A stretch of DNA of 64,000 nucleotides from DATJPD01 sp036394195. Lineage in GTDB: Bacteria; Pseudomonadota; Alphaproteobacteria; CACIAM-22H2. Positions 7,454 to 16,136 of the stretch are shown piece after piece. Positions within the stretch are counted from its first letter, which is position 1. Each line of letters starts with the position of its first letter. The notes beneath the pieces are model-generated. The model ran no database searches. It worked only from the letters and a program-made list of their open reading frames with translations, and had not been told where the DNA came from. Both the position numbers and the translations under genes were made by a program. The stretch lies in contig DASWFO010000335.1 in assembly GCA_036394195.1 (NCBI GenBank), positions 22,771 through 86,770 of the forward strand, in the 5' to 3' direction.

Positions 7454-9534
7454 GCCCGGCCGGATTTTGTTTGGCGGGAGCGCATCGGCGGCGGATCTCC
7501 TGGCCGGATTCCGCGGAGCTCGCGAGCAGGATACGGTCCGCGGGCCCGGCGTTGCTGTTCGGCTTGCGCCTCTGGGCAGCGGTCTGCCTCGCGCTTTACG
7601 TCGCGTACTGGCTCGAGCTCGACAACGCGTACTGGGCCGGCTGGTCCGTGGCGATCGTCTGTCAGCCGAGCCTCGGCGCCTCGCTGCGCCAGGGCTCGTT
7701 CCGCATGGTCGGCACCGTAGTCGGCGCAGTGGCGATCGTCATCCTGACCGCGTGTTTCCCGCAGGACCGCACCGGTTTTCTCTTGGGCCTGGCGCTGTGG
7801 GGTGCTGCGTGCGGCTTTGTCGCCACAGTCCTGCGTAACTTCGCGCCTTACGGGGCCGCGCTGGCCGGCTATACCGCGGTGATCATCGCGAGCGACGCGC
7901 TCGGCGCGACCGGGGGCGCGAGTAGCGAAGTGTTCATGCTTGCTATCACCCGCGCCAGCGAGATCTGCATCGGCATCGTTTGCGCGGGCGTCGTCCTCGC
8001 CGGGACAGACTTCGGCGGCGCGCGTCGGCGCCTCGCCACGCAACTCGCTGCCCTCGCCGTCGAGATCGCCGGTCGGTTGGGCGGCACGTTCTCATTGATT
8101 GGCCCTGATCAGGCGGACACGCGGCCGGAGCGGCACGGCCTCGCCGCGCGGGTCGTCGCGCTGAGCCCGGTCATCGACGAGGCCATCGGCGAGGCCTCCG
8201 ACTTGCGCTGCCGCCTGCCGGCATTGCGGGCGGCCGTCAAGGGCCTGCTCGCCGCCTTGTCCGGCTGGCGCATTGTCGCCAATTGCCTTGAACGGCTGCG
8301 GGATGGCGAGGGAAGGAGGGAGGCGAACATCATTCTCCAAACCCTCCCGCAGGAGCTGCATTCACCGTCGGCGCCGGGGAGCTTATCAAGCTGGATAAAC
8401 GAGCCGTCCCACCTGCGTCGGGTGTGCCAGGCGGCGATACGAGCGCTCGTGGCTCTTTCGGCCGACACGCCGTCGCTCAGGCTGCTTGCGGACGGGACAG
8501 CCGAGGCGCTGCTCGGCCTCTCGCAAACGTTGGACGGCTTGACGCTGCTGGCCGATCCCGCTCACCCGGTTCCGCTTCGACGCGGCGCCCGGCCGCATCT
8601 ACCCGATCTGCTTCCGGCTTGGATCAATGCGGCACGGGTCTTCGCGACGATTGGTGCCGTCGAGCTTTTCTGGGTCGCGACCGCCTGGCCCAACGGCGCC
8701 ACGGCCATGACCGGTGCCGCTTTCGGCGTCATCCTGTTCTCGCCCCTAGAGGGTCAGGCCTTCGGAGGCTTCGGAGGCGCCAAGATGTTCGCGCTGAGCA
8801 TCATCGTCGCCGCGGTCCTGGCAGGACTCGTGCGCTTCGCGGTGCTGCCCGCAGCTGAGACGTTCGCCGGCTTCAGCATCGCCATCGGTCTCGTTCTGGT
8901 GCCCTTGGGTGCGCTCTCCGCTCAGTCCCGGCGGGGCGCGATGTTCAGAACAATGGCGGTGCTCTTCGTTGTCCTCCTGGTGCCGACGAACCAGATGACC
9001 TATGACACCGTTCAATTCTACAACTCAGCCGTCGCCTTCATTGCGGGCGTGTGTTGCGCGGCGGTGGCCATGCTCCTGGTGCCACCGTTGTCGCCGACGG
9101 TGCGGGCCCGGCGAGTTCTTGCGTTCACGTTGCGTGAGCTTCGCCGCCTCGCCGCAGGCAGAATCCACCCACTCACCGCTGACTGGGAAGGCCGCGCCTA
9201 CCACCGCATCTCCGGGTTATCGGCGCAGGTCGAACCGTCGCAGCTCGCACAAATCGTCGCGACGGTCTCGATAGGGACCGAGATCATCCGCCTGCGCCGC
9301 ATCGCGCGCCGCTTCGACGTCGGCTCCGATCTCGCTACGGCGCTCAACGCTGTGGCGCAGGGCGACAGCGGGGCAGCCATCCAGAGCCTTGCCCAGGTCG
9401 ATCGCAGTCTCGCCGACCTCCCCGACGCCAGACAGGGTGCGACGGTGAAGCTTCGAGCCCGGGGCAGCATCCGCGCGATATCGGAGGCGCTGGCTCAACA
9501 TCGTGGCTATTTCGATTCAGGAGAGCTGCGATGA
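7450..9534 (+). CDS. FUSC/AaeB-type aromatic acid exporter inner-membrane protein
   Basis: This is a 694-residue protein with two hydrophobic halves (about residues 30-155 and 390-540), each followed by a cytoplasmic segment. This is the architecture of the FUSC / p-hydroxybenzoate efflux (PET) family; the GWSVAIVCQPSLGASLRQG stretch is typical of the first half. The ATG at 7450 is preferred over a GTG at 7444 because of its spacing from GGGAG at 7436-7440. Together with the following DUF1656 and HlyD genes it forms an AaeXAB-type pump that exports aromatic or weak organic acids across the envelope. It overlaps both neighbours by 4 bases. Substrate is unknown. Confidence 0.92.
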   Translation: MSPAGFCLAGAHRRRISWPDSAELASRIRSAGPALLFGLRLWAAVCLALYVAYWLELDNAYWAGWSVAIVCQPSLGASLRQGSFRMVGTVVGAVAIVILTACFPQDRTGFLLGLALWGAACGFVATVLRNFAPYGAALAGYTAVIIASDALGATGGASSEVFMLAITRASEICIGIVCAGVVLAGTDFGGARRRLATQLAALAVEIAGRLGGTFSLIGPDQADTRPERHGLAARVVALSPVIDEAIGEASDLRCRLPALRAAVKGLLAALSGWRIVANCLERLRDGEGRREANIILQTLPQELHSPSAPGSLSSWINEPSHLRRVCQAAIRALVALSADTPSLRLLADGTAEALLGLSQTLDGLTLLADPAHPVPLRRGARPHLPDLLPAWINAARVFATIGAVELFWVATAWPNGATAMTGAAFGVILFSPLEGQAFGGFGGAKMFALSIIVAAVLAGLVRFAVLPAAETFAGFSIAIGLVLVPLGALSAQSRRGAMFRTMAVLFVVLLVPTNQMTYDTVQFYNSAVAFIAGVCCAAVAMLLVPPLSPTVRARRVLAFTLRELRRLAAGRIHPLTADWEGRAYHRISGLSAQVEPSQLAQIVATVSIGTEIIRLRRIARRFDVGSDLATALNAVAQGDSGAAIQSLAQVDRSLADLPDARQGATVKLRARGSIRAISEALAQHRGYFDSGELR

Positions 9535-9734
9535 GTTTCACGGAGATCGACCTGTTCGGCGTCTATGTTGCACCGATGTCGTTGATGTTGGTCGCGGCGT
9601 GGCTGGTCCTGCTGCCGCTGCGGCGCTTCGCGGATCATTTCGGGCTGCTGCGCCAAGTGTGGCATCCAGCCCTGTTCTGGTTCGCGGTCTACACGTTCTT
9701 GCTTTCCGCAATCGTGCTCCTCGTCGCACGCTGA
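9531..9734 (+). CDS. DUF1656 (AaeX-like) small membrane protein
   Basis: This is a 67-residue protein with two predicted membrane helices (about residues 10-30 and 45-66) and the typical beginning MSFTEIDLFGVYVAP. DUF1656 proteins are found almost only between FUSC and HlyD genes, as in AaeX of the aae operon, and are thought to assist the pump. The start overlaps the FUSC stop by 4 bases. Confidence 0.92.
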   Translation: MSFTEIDLFGVYVAPMSLMLVAAWLVLLPLRRFADHFGLLRQVWHPALFWFAVYTFLLSAIVLLVAR

Positions 9735-9743
9735 GGCTCCACA

Positions 9744-10757
9744 ATGGCCAATCTCGAACGCAAATCGGAACACGTCGTCGCCAAAGGCGGGCTACCGCCT
9801 ATCCGCTACGACAACGCGAGGCCCCGCATCCGGGCCGTTCCCGTTCTCACCACGCTCGGCGCGGTGGCGCTTGCCGCCTTCCTCGGCTGGGCGATGTGGC
9901 AGTCCTACATGGGGACGCCGTGGACCCGCGACGGCACCGTGCGCGCCTATGTCGTGACGATGGCACCCGAAGTGGCCGGACGGATCGTCGAGCTACCCGT
10001 CGCCGACAACCAATTCGTGCACAAGGGTGACGTGCTGATGGTCATCGACCCCACGAACTACGCGATCGCCGTCCGGCAAGCGGAAGCGGCCGTCGAGCAG
10101 GCGAAGGCGGTCGCGCAGAATGCCCAGGCCCAGTCGCAGCGCCGGCAGAAACTGACGAACCTGTCGGTCTCGGACGAGGATAAGCAGACCTTCACCAGCC
10201 GGGCGCTGAGCGCCGACGCCGCCTATCAACAGGCAATCGCCAACCGTGACCAGGCCCGGGTGAACCTTGAGCGGACACGCATCGTTTCCCCGGTCAACGG
10301 CTACGTGACCAACCTGCTGGTGCGGCTCGGCGACTACGTCAATGTCGGGCAGAAGAGCATCTCCGTCGTCGACGCCGACTCCTTCTGGGTCGACGGCTAT
10401 TTCGAGGAGACCAATCTTCGGCGAATCCGCGAGGGCGGCCCGGCGACGATCAAACTGATGGGTTACAGCCCAATCGTCCGCGGCCACGTCGACAGCATTG
10501 CCCGCGGCATCAATGTCGCGAACGCACAACCGGACTCCGCAGGGCTCGCGTCGGTGAATCCAATCTTCACCTGGGTCCGCCTTGCGCAGCGCGTGCCGGT
10601 GCGCATCCACATCGACGACGTCCCACAGGGCGTGCGACTCGTGGCTGGAATGACCGCCACGGTACAGATCGAGGACACGACGTCTCTGATGCCCTCGTTG
10701 GCCAAGCAAGAACTACCTCACGAGGAGAAAACGGCAGCCGTCGGAAACCGCCGCTAG
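9744..10757 (+). CDS. HlyD/AaeA-type membrane fusion protein
   Basis: This is a 337-residue periplasmic adaptor. A single membrane helix at about residues 33-52 is followed by WTRDGTVRAYVV, the first half of the lipoyl-like domain (APEVAGRIVELPVADNQFV), a helical hairpin rich in Ala/Gln, the second lipoyl half (IVSPVNGYVTNLLV) and a beta-barrel. It starts 9 bases after the DUF1656 gene. It would link the FUSC exporter to an outer-membrane channel. No outer-membrane factor gene is in the window, so a TolC-like protein encoded elsewhere is needed. Confidence 0.92.
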   Translation: MANLERKSEHVVAKGGLPPIRYDNARPRIRAVPVLTTLGAVALAAFLGWAMWQSYMGTPWTRDGTVRAYVVTMAPEVAGRIVELPVADNQFVHKGDVLMVIDPTNYAIAVRQAEAAVEQAKAVAQNAQAQSQRRQKLTNLSVSDEDKQTFTSRALSADAAYQQAIANRDQARVNLERTRIVSPVNGYVTNLLVRLGDYVNVGQKSISVVDADSFWVDGYFEETNLRRIREGGPATIKLMGYSPIVRGHVDSIARGINVANAQPDSAGLASVNPIFTWVRLAQRVPVRIHIDDVPQGVRLVAGMTATVQIEDTTSLMPSLAKQELPHEEKTAAVGNRR

Positions 10758-10881
10758 TCGCGCCGACCCACTCGTACACGCCAACCCACTCATGCACATG
10801 GGGCGTCGATCCCGTCGCCAGCGCCCCCCGTGCGGCCTCCAACCCTGGCGACGGGATAACTCGTAACCTAGGAGATATGAC

Positions 10882-11118
10882 ATGCCACTGCTTCGCTTCG
10901 ACGTGATTGAAGGACGAGACGAGAAGTCCATCACGAAACTGCTGCCTCAAAGCGACGCCCCCATGCGTCTCATTGCCTTCATCCTGTTCTCCGGGATTGC
11001 CCTGGCCTCCATGTCGGCCTGCGCCCCCGTGTCAGGCAATACCGGCACCCTTGGACCGACGGGCGTGAACACCACCGAATGTCCCACGCTCGAGGGTTAC
11101 CCCGACTGCCAGCCCTAG
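10882..11118 (+). CDS. Chimeric small ORF: tautomerase N-terminus joined to lipoprotein-like segment
   Basis: This is a 78-residue ORF with a good Shine-Dalgarno (AGGAGA, 7 bases ahead). Residues 1-21 (MPLLRFDVIEGRDEKSITKLL) look like the beginning of a 4-oxalocrotonate-tautomerase-family enzyme, including Pro2, which becomes the N-terminal catalytic base. The homology stops there. From M28 (ATG at 10963) the rest is a secretion signal ending in a lipobox-like MSAC, then a short Thr/Gly/Pro/Cys-rich tail. Either a tautomerase gene was truncated and fused to a small lipoprotein gene by deletion, or the real product is the 51-residue lipoprotein. Functional tautomerase is unlikely. Confidence 0.55.
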   Translation: MPLLRFDVIEGRDEKSITKLLPQSDAPMRLIAFILFSGIALASMSACAPVSGNTGTLGPTGVNTTECPTLEGYPDCQP

Positions 11119-11353
11119 GGCGATGCGCCGTGAACCGCGCATTCAAGCTATTGGCCCCACGGTTCGCGGCGCCTGCCTAAGTTTCGCGCGCTGCCGAGTT
11201 CGAGCGGCGCAAATTTAATCGCGCCGCCCATTCCACCCGCAGAACCGCCGCGTTTCGCCGCGCCAGGGGTCGGTTTTCCGCCGCCGCTCGGTTGGCATGG
11301 ATTCTGCGACGAAGACCGGTCTTTCCCTAGGCACACTCAGCACTTTGGTCGGC
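11119..11353. other. Intergenic region before NitT/TauT operon
   Basis: These 235 bases contain no palindrome matching the operators found elsewhere and no clear promoter. An ATG at 11297 opens the ABC ATPase frame early, but the 19 residues it would add do not look like the family. Confidence 0.4.
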
Positions 11354-12145
11354 ATGGCGAAGCGATATCCAAAGATCGAGTTACGCAGCATTGCGCAGCA
11401 TTTCGTCGGCGTCGACGGATCGCGGGTCGAGGCGCTGGCTCCGGTGTCGCTGGGGATCGAGCCGGGCCGTTTCGTGACGCTCATCGGCCCGTCGGGCTGC
11501 GGCAAGACGACCATCTTCAACATCATCGCCGGGCTGCAGGACCCGTCGGCGGGCGTCGTGGTTCTTGACGGCCAGGACGCGACCGGCATGGTCGGCCAGG
11601 TCGGCTACATGCTGCAAAAGGACTTGCTGTTTCCGTGGCGCACCGTCCTCGACAATGTCGTGCTCGGTCTCGAGGTGCGCGGCGTCGGTCGCCGTCAGGC
11701 CCGCGACTACGCACTGCCGTACCTCTATAAGTACGGTCTCGGCGGCTTCGAGCGCCAATATCCGAACGCGCTCTCCGGCGGCATGCGGCAGCGCGCCGCC
11801 TTGTTGCGGACACTGCTGTTCGACAGCGAGGTCATCCTCCTCGACGAGCCGTTCGGGGCGCTCGATGCGCAGACCCGCGCCCGCATGCAGGAATGGCTCC
11901 TCCAGCTGTGGCAGGACTTCCGCAAGACGGTGCTGTTCGTGACGCACGACGTGGAGGAGGCCGTTTACCTCTCGGACGAGATTTACGTCATGTCGCCGCG
12001 CCCTGGCCGCATCGTGGCCCATCTCGAGGTGCCGCTGCCCCGGCCGCGCCCGCGCCAAGTCGTGCTGGACGCGGAGTTCATCCGCATCAAGGAGACATGC
12101 CTGGCGCAGCTCGGACATGACCCAGCCTCCGCGCAAGCCGCCTGA
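11354..12145 (+). CDS. NitT/TauT-type ABC transporter ATP-binding protein
   Basis: This is a 263-residue ATPase with Walker A GPSGCGKTT, Q-loop, signature LSGGMRQR, Walker B VILLDEPFGALD and H-loop FVTHDVEEA, all intact. The LLFPWRTVLDNV segment is typical of the nitrate/sulfonate/pyrimidine importer subfamily. The ATG at 11354 is chosen because the conserved domain starts about seven residues later; a longer form from 11297 is possible. Its 3' end overlaps the permease gene by 29 bases. With the permease and binding protein that follow it forms a complete importer, probably for an organonitrogen or organosulfur compound. Confidence 0.9.
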   Translation: MAKRYPKIELRSIAQHFVGVDGSRVEALAPVSLGIEPGRFVTLIGPSGCGKTTIFNIIAGLQDPSAGVVVLDGQDATGMVGQVGYMLQKDLLFPWRTVLDNVVLGLEVRGVGRRQARDYALPYLYKYGLGGFERQYPNALSGGMRQRAALLRTLLFDSEVILLDEPFGALDAQTRARMQEWLLQLWQDFRKTVLFVTHDVEEAVYLSDEIYVMSPRPGRIVAHLEVPLPRPRPRQVVLDAEFIRIKETCLAQLGHDPASAQAA

Positions 12146-13052
12146 TCCCCAAAATTCAGTCCACCCCATGCCGAACACCGACATTGCCTTGCCCGTCCCG
12201 CTGACGCCGCCCGCCGCCGCGCCGGCGCCGGCCAATCCCGCCCGCCGCCCGGTGTTGAAGCCGCTCCGGCCGCGCCGGCTTCCGCAGTCGCGGCTGTGGC
12301 CGACCTGGGCGACGGTCGTCATCCAGTTGGCGCTGCTGCTGGGCGCGCTCGGGTTCTGGCAGCTGGCGGCCGATTCCGGCCTGATCGACTCGTTCTTCTG
12401 GTCGAAGCCGTCGGCGATCTTCGCCACGCTGGACACCTTCATCGTCGAGGGCGACGCTGGGATCGACGCTTGGTACACGTTCCGCGCCACCCTGATCGGC
12501 TTCTTCCTCGGCACCGCCGCCGGGACCGGCATCGGCCTGTCGTTCTGGTGGTCGCGCAATTACGCGGCGGTGATGCAGCCCTACATCATTGCCTTCGAAT
12601 CCACACCCAAGCTCGCGCTGGCGCCGCTGATCATTCTGGTGTTCGGCGTCGGCCTCGCGTCCAAGGTCGCGATCGGCACGGCGCTCACGGTGGTCGTCTC
12701 GACCCTCACCACCTATGCCGGCGTCAAGGCCGTCGACAGCGACAACGAGCGCCTCCTCTACTCGCTGGGTGCGCGGCGCTGGCAGGTCTTCACCAAGCTC
12801 GTCGTGCCGTCCGTCCTCCCGTGGGGCATCTCGGTGCTGCGCGTGAACATCGGCCTGGCACTCACCGGCAGTATCGTCGGCGAGTTCATCTCGTCGCAGC
12901 ACGGGCTCGGCCGCGAGATCATGTACGCGGGCCAGACCTACGACATCGCCCTCGTCTGGGTGGCGGTCATGGTGCTCTCGACGCTCTCAGTCATCATGTA
13001 TGTCGGCGTGTCCTGGCTTGAGAAGACGCTGCTCAAGGGCGTGAAGCGATGA
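12117..13052 (+). CDS. NitT/TauT-type ABC transporter permease
   Basis: This is a 311-residue protein. A Pro/Ala-rich cytoplasmic N-terminus of about 60 residues precedes six membrane helices of the SsuC/TauC fold, including the ESTPKLALAPL and EAA-like loop (YSLGARRWQVFTKLVVPS) that contacts the ATPase. A shorter start at 12168 is possible. It overlaps the ATPase gene and is followed 43 bases later by the binding-protein gene. Confidence 0.9.
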   Translation: MTQPPRKPPDPQNSVHPMPNTDIALPVPLTPPAAAPAPANPARRPVLKPLRPRRLPQSRLWPTWATVVIQLALLLGALGFWQLAADSGLIDSFFWSKPSAIFATLDTFIVEGDAGIDAWYTFRATLIGFFLGTAAGTGIGLSFWWSRNYAAVMQPYIIAFESTPKLALAPLIILVFGVGLASKVAIGTALTVVVSTLTTYAGVKAVDSDNERLLYSLGARRWQVFTKLVVPSVLPWGISVLRVNIGLALTGSIVGEFISSQHGLGREIMYAGQTYDIALVWVAVMVLSTLSVIMYVGVSWLEKTLLKGVKR

Positions 13053-13095
13053 GCGCCGGCCGCGTCGCGGATTTCTGAACAGAGGAGAGTTGCTC

Positions 13096-14103
13096 ATGCC
13101 CCATATCCGGTCTCGACATATCGTGCGCGGGCTTGTCGCCGCCGCACTCGCCCTGGGCCTTCAGGGCTTCGCCGCCGCAGAGAGCATGCCGGAGCTGCTG
13201 GTCGCCGAGCCGGTGCATCAGATCGGCTATCTGCCGCTCTATGTCGGCATCCATAAGGGCTTCTTCGAGGCCGAAGGCCAGAACGTGAAGATGATCACGA
13301 TCGAGACCGGCAGCGGCCACACCAACGCGGTCCTGACCCGGCAGGCCTTCTCCTTCATCGGCGGTCCGGAGCACAACGCCTTCGCCAAGGCGAAGGGTGC
13401 GGAGCTGCGCGCGGTCGTGAATGTCGTCAACCGCGGCAACGTCTATTTCGTCGCTGCCCCGGATGCGAAGCCGGATCATGCGAACCTCGCAGCCTTCGCC
13501 AAGGGCAAGCGGATCGCCACCGGCTTCTATAGCGGCACGCCGAATTCGATCACGCGCTTCATGCTGGGTCAGTGGCAGCTCGACGCTGGCAAAGACGTCA
13601 CGCTCATCGAGACCACGACCGCGGCGATCCTCGCCTCCATGAAGGCCAAGCAGGCCGATATCGGGGTCATCAGCGAGCCGGGCCTGACCCAAGGTATCCG
13701 CGAGCACATCTGGGCGGAGCCGTTCTACAACGTGCCGAACGAGCTCGGCGACTACGCGTATTCGACCCTGAACGTGCGCAAGGAATCGATCGACCAGGAT
13801 CCGAAGCAGGTTGCCGGGTTCGTCCGCGGCGTCATGAAGGGCCTGCAGTACACCTACGCCCATCCGGCCGAGGCGGCCGAGATCGCGCGCAAATATTTCC
13901 CGACCATGTCGATCGAGGATCAGACCGCGACTCTCGACCGGACGTTCAAGGACAATCTGTGGAGCAAGGACGGCATGATCGACCGCGCGGCGTGGGACAC
14001 CGCGAGCAAGGTCGTGCGCACGGCCGGCATCCTCAAGGTCGATGTCTCGTACGACGACATCATCGACATGCAGTTCGTGAAGGCCGCGTTGCCGACGCAG
14101 TGA
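13096..14103 (+). CDS. NitT/TauT-type ABC transporter substrate-binding protein
   Basis: This is a 335-residue NMT1/THI5-like periplasmic protein. The ATG at 13096 has GAGGAGAG upstream and begins a signal peptide ending near GFAAAES. The first strand region (VHQIGYLPLYVGIHKGFFEAEG) is the classic start of the fold. As third gene of the ABC operon and directly before an amidohydrolase-type gene, it likely captures an amide or other small N-compound. The ligand cannot be read from the sequence. Confidence 0.9.
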   Translation: MPHIRSRHIVRGLVAAALALGLQGFAAAESMPELLVAEPVHQIGYLPLYVGIHKGFFEAEGQNVKMITIETGSGHTNAVLTRQAFSFIGGPEHNAFAKAKGAELRAVVNVVNRGNVYFVAAPDAKPDHANLAAFAKGKRIATGFYSGTPNSITRFMLGQWQLDAGKDVTLIETTTAAILASMKAKQADIGVISEPGLTQGIREHIWAEPFYNVPNELGDYAYSTLNVRKESIDQDPKQVAGFVRGVMKGLQYTYAHPAEAAEIARKYFPTMSIEDQTATLDRTFKDNLWSKDGMIDRAAWDTASKVVRTAGILKVDVSYDDIIDMQFVKAALPTQ

Positions 14104-14138
14104 TTTCAATCCAAACTGGTGAGGAAAGGGAGACCCAT

Positions 14139-14903
14139 ATGAGCGAGCCGATCTGGAACAAATTTCTGACCGAGCGCGACAAGGCCGTCTTCGGCGGGGC
14201 CGGCTACGGGGCCCGCGCCGGCTTCGGCAAGCGCCCGGCGCTGCTGGTGATCGACGTTAATTACGCGTTCTGCGGCGAAAAGCCGGAGCCGATCTTGCAG
14301 TCGATCAAGCGGTGGCGGAACTCCTGCGGCGAGGACGCCTGGGTGGCGCTGAAGGTGCTGAAGAAGCTCATCCTGTCGGCCCGCGCCAAGGGCGTGCCGG
14401 TGATCTACACGACCGGCATCCGCCGCGACGACAACTGGGACAGCGGCAGCTGGTCGTGGAAGAACAACCGCAACGTCGAGGACGTCCACCCCGTCCAGTC
14501 GAATCTCGACGGCAACGAGATCATGCCCGACATCGCGCCGGGACCTCAAGACATCGTGATCAAAAAGCAGAAGCCGAGCGGCTTCTTTGGCACCAACCTC
14601 GCGAGCTACCTGGTCCTGCTCGGGTGCGACAGCGTGGTCGTCACCGGGACGACGACCAGCGGTTGTGTGCGCGCCACGGTGCTCGACGCGTTCAGCAACA
14701 ATTATCGCTGCACCGTCGTCGAGGACGGCTGCTTCGACCGCTCGCAGGCTTCGCACGCGATCAACCTGTGCGACATGAATGCGAAATACTCCGATGTCGT
14801 GCCCAGCGACGAGGTCGTGACCTATTTCGACACGCTGCCACGCGGCCTCTTCAACCTGCCGTCCGGCGGGGTCCAGGCGTTGCCCAAGGCAGCCAACATG
14901 TAG
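14139..14903 (+). CDS. Cysteine hydrolase (isochorismatase/N-carbamoylsarcosine amidase family)
   Basis: This is a 254-residue protein starting at the ATG at 14139, 35 bases after the binding protein gene, with GAGGAAAGGGAG upstream. The catalytic triad is readable as Asp in LLVIDVNYAF, Lys in KKQKPSGFF and Cys in TTTSGCVRAT. The length and the W/N-rich insert fit N-carbamoylsarcosine-amidase-like enzymes better than short nicotinamidases. It probably hydrolyses an amide or carbamoyl compound imported by the upstream transporter. The exact substrate is unknown. Confidence 0.88.
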   Translation: MSEPIWNKFLTERDKAVFGGAGYGARAGFGKRPALLVIDVNYAFCGEKPEPILQSIKRWRNSCGEDAWVALKVLKKLILSARAKGVPVIYTTGIRRDDNWDSGSWSWKNNRNVEDVHPVQSNLDGNEIMPDIAPGPQDIVIKKQKPSGFFGTNLASYLVLLGCDSVVVTGTTTSGCVRATVLDAFSNNYRCTVVEDGCFDRSQASHAINLCDMNAKYSDVVPSDEVVTYFDTLPRGLFNLPSGGVQALPKAANM

Positions 14904-14921
14904 GGAGCGGGGAGCGTCGGT

Positions 14922-14949
14922 CCGCCGCGCCATTTTCATGGTGCGGCGG
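14922..14949 (+). terminator. Hairpin after amidase operon
   Basis: An 11-bp GC-rich stem (CCGCCGCGCCA with TGGTGCGGCGG, one G-T pair) encloses the loop TTTTCA. It lies 19 bases after the amidase stop codon. There is no downstream T-run, so termination strength is uncertain. Confidence 0.45.
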
Positions 14950-14974
14950 GCCGGCTAACCATGCCTGTCTTGTC

Positions 14975-15100
14975 CGTCATGCCCCGCGAAGGCGGGGCAT
15001 CATGGTTCAGGCGGCACGATGGACTGCCCGGCCTTTGCGCTGCGTTCGCGGCCTTCAAGGCTGCGGACGGGCGCGAATCAAGACTGGCCGGGCAATGACG
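14975..15100. repeat. Dispersed palindromic repeat (CGTCATGCCCCGC ... GCCGGGCAATGACG type)
   Basis: The element begins CCGTCAT followed by the hairpin GCCCCGCGAAGGCGGGGC at 14981-14998 and ends CCGGGCAATGACGAA near 15100. Its outer ends are imperfect inverted repeats (CGTCAT/ATGACG). This form is widespread between genes in alphaproteobacteria and is probably a non-autonomous mobile or REP-like element. It lies between convergent genes. Confidence 0.6.
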
Positions 15101-15133
15101 AAGAATGGATATGGCGCCTGGGTTTCGGGCGCT

Positions 15134-15898
15134 TTACCCCAGGTTGCCGAACAGCGGCTGGAACGCGTCTTCGGGCGTGCGGCCGAGTTTCGTGGCGAAC
15201 AGCTCGTATTCCGGTTTGGTCAGGGTCCGCACCGGCTGGAACAGGTGCCGGAACATCTCAGTGAACTCGGACTCGCCGAACACCCATTTGCCGGCCTTTG
15301 GGTTGGGCACGAAGACGTTGCTGGCGACGCCGATCGTGGTCGGCGAGTACTGCATCAGCCCGATGAACCACTGTTTGCGCGCGTCGAACCGCTTGAAGGC
15401 GTCGGCGATGCGCATCAGCACCTCGTACAGCACGAGCTTGGCGCGCGCGTCGGCGTAGAAGATGTCCCAGGTGAAATCCTCGCCTGCCTTGGCCTTGATC
15501 TCGTCATGCGCCGCGACGCAACGCTCCTGGAACGCATCAACGGCGTCGCCGAGCACGAGGCGGAGGAAATTGAAGAAATTCGGCAGCGCGTCGCGGCTGA
15601 TCACCTCGGCGTCGAGCAGCGGATCAAGCGGGTGAGTGAGCACGCGGTGGAACATCTCGACACGCTGAGCATCGTGGGCCTGCGCGAGGGCGTGGGCGAG
15701 CGCCTGGCTCTGCACGTCGCTGAACGCGCGATCGAACAGCGCGTCGAAATCGGGGGAGCCCTTGAGCGCGTCCGCGACCCGCCGCAGGTCGGCCGCGTTG
15801 ACCGGCCGGCCGGCGTAGCTTTGCTCGATGGCGCGGATGAAGGCGTCCAGCAACTCGTTGGCCGCGTCGCGGATCTGACGAGGGCCGGTGTTGGTCAT
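15134..15898 (-). CDS. Conserved-looking hypothetical protein, helical
   Basis: I do not recognise a family. The 254-residue product starts at the ATG at 15896-15898 (GAAGGAACC upstream); an in-frame extension to 16006 looks non-coding. It is soluble, rich in helix-forming and aromatic residues, with segments such as FNFLRLVLGDAVDAF and WFIGLMQYSPTTIG. It has no signal peptide, membrane segment or obvious catalytic motif. It is convergent with the upstream operon and divergent from the unknown gene at 16137. Confidence 0.65.
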   Translation of the reverse strand: MTNTGPRQIRDAANELLDAFIRAIEQSYAGRPVNAADLRRVADALKGSPDFDALFDRAFSDVQSQALAHALAQAHDAQRVEMFHRVLTHPLDPLLDAEVISRDALPNFFNFLRLVLGDAVDAFQERCVAAHDEIKAKAGEDFTWDIFYADARAKLVLYEVLMRIADAFKRFDARKQWFIGLMQYSPTTIGVASNVFVPNPKAGKWVFGESEFTEMFRHLFQPVRTLTKPEYELFATKLGRTPEDAFQPLFGNLG

Positions 15899-16136
15899 GC
15901 GCGCGGTTCCTTCGCTGCCGGACCCGGGGATCGCGAGCGCCAGGGCGCGCTCCCGAGCCGATTGCCGCACTATAGCTCTTAGGGCCGCTAAACGGACTAC
16001 ACTCATCGGCGTACACCCTTGCCCGAGGGCGGTCTTCGCCGCCCAACACCTTGGTTTCGTTGCCTCCAGAATTGATCAAATTCACTTAAAATTTGTTTAA
16101 GTCTTTATTTACCGCGTCACGATAGGATCGTAGGCG
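15899..16136. other. Intergenic region between divergent hypothetical genes
   Basis: This is a 238-base gap. The right end is unusually AT-rich for this genome (around 16066-16112, containing TTAAAATTTG and TTTAAGTCTTTATTTA) and may contain promoters for one or both divergent genes. No operator palindrome was recognised. Confidence 0.35.

Noticed and set aside
12117..12168. Frameshift between ABC ATPase and permease because of a 29-bp overlap
   Set aside because: Both proteins have complete conserved ends and beginnings, and a shorter permease start at 12168 would remove the overlap.
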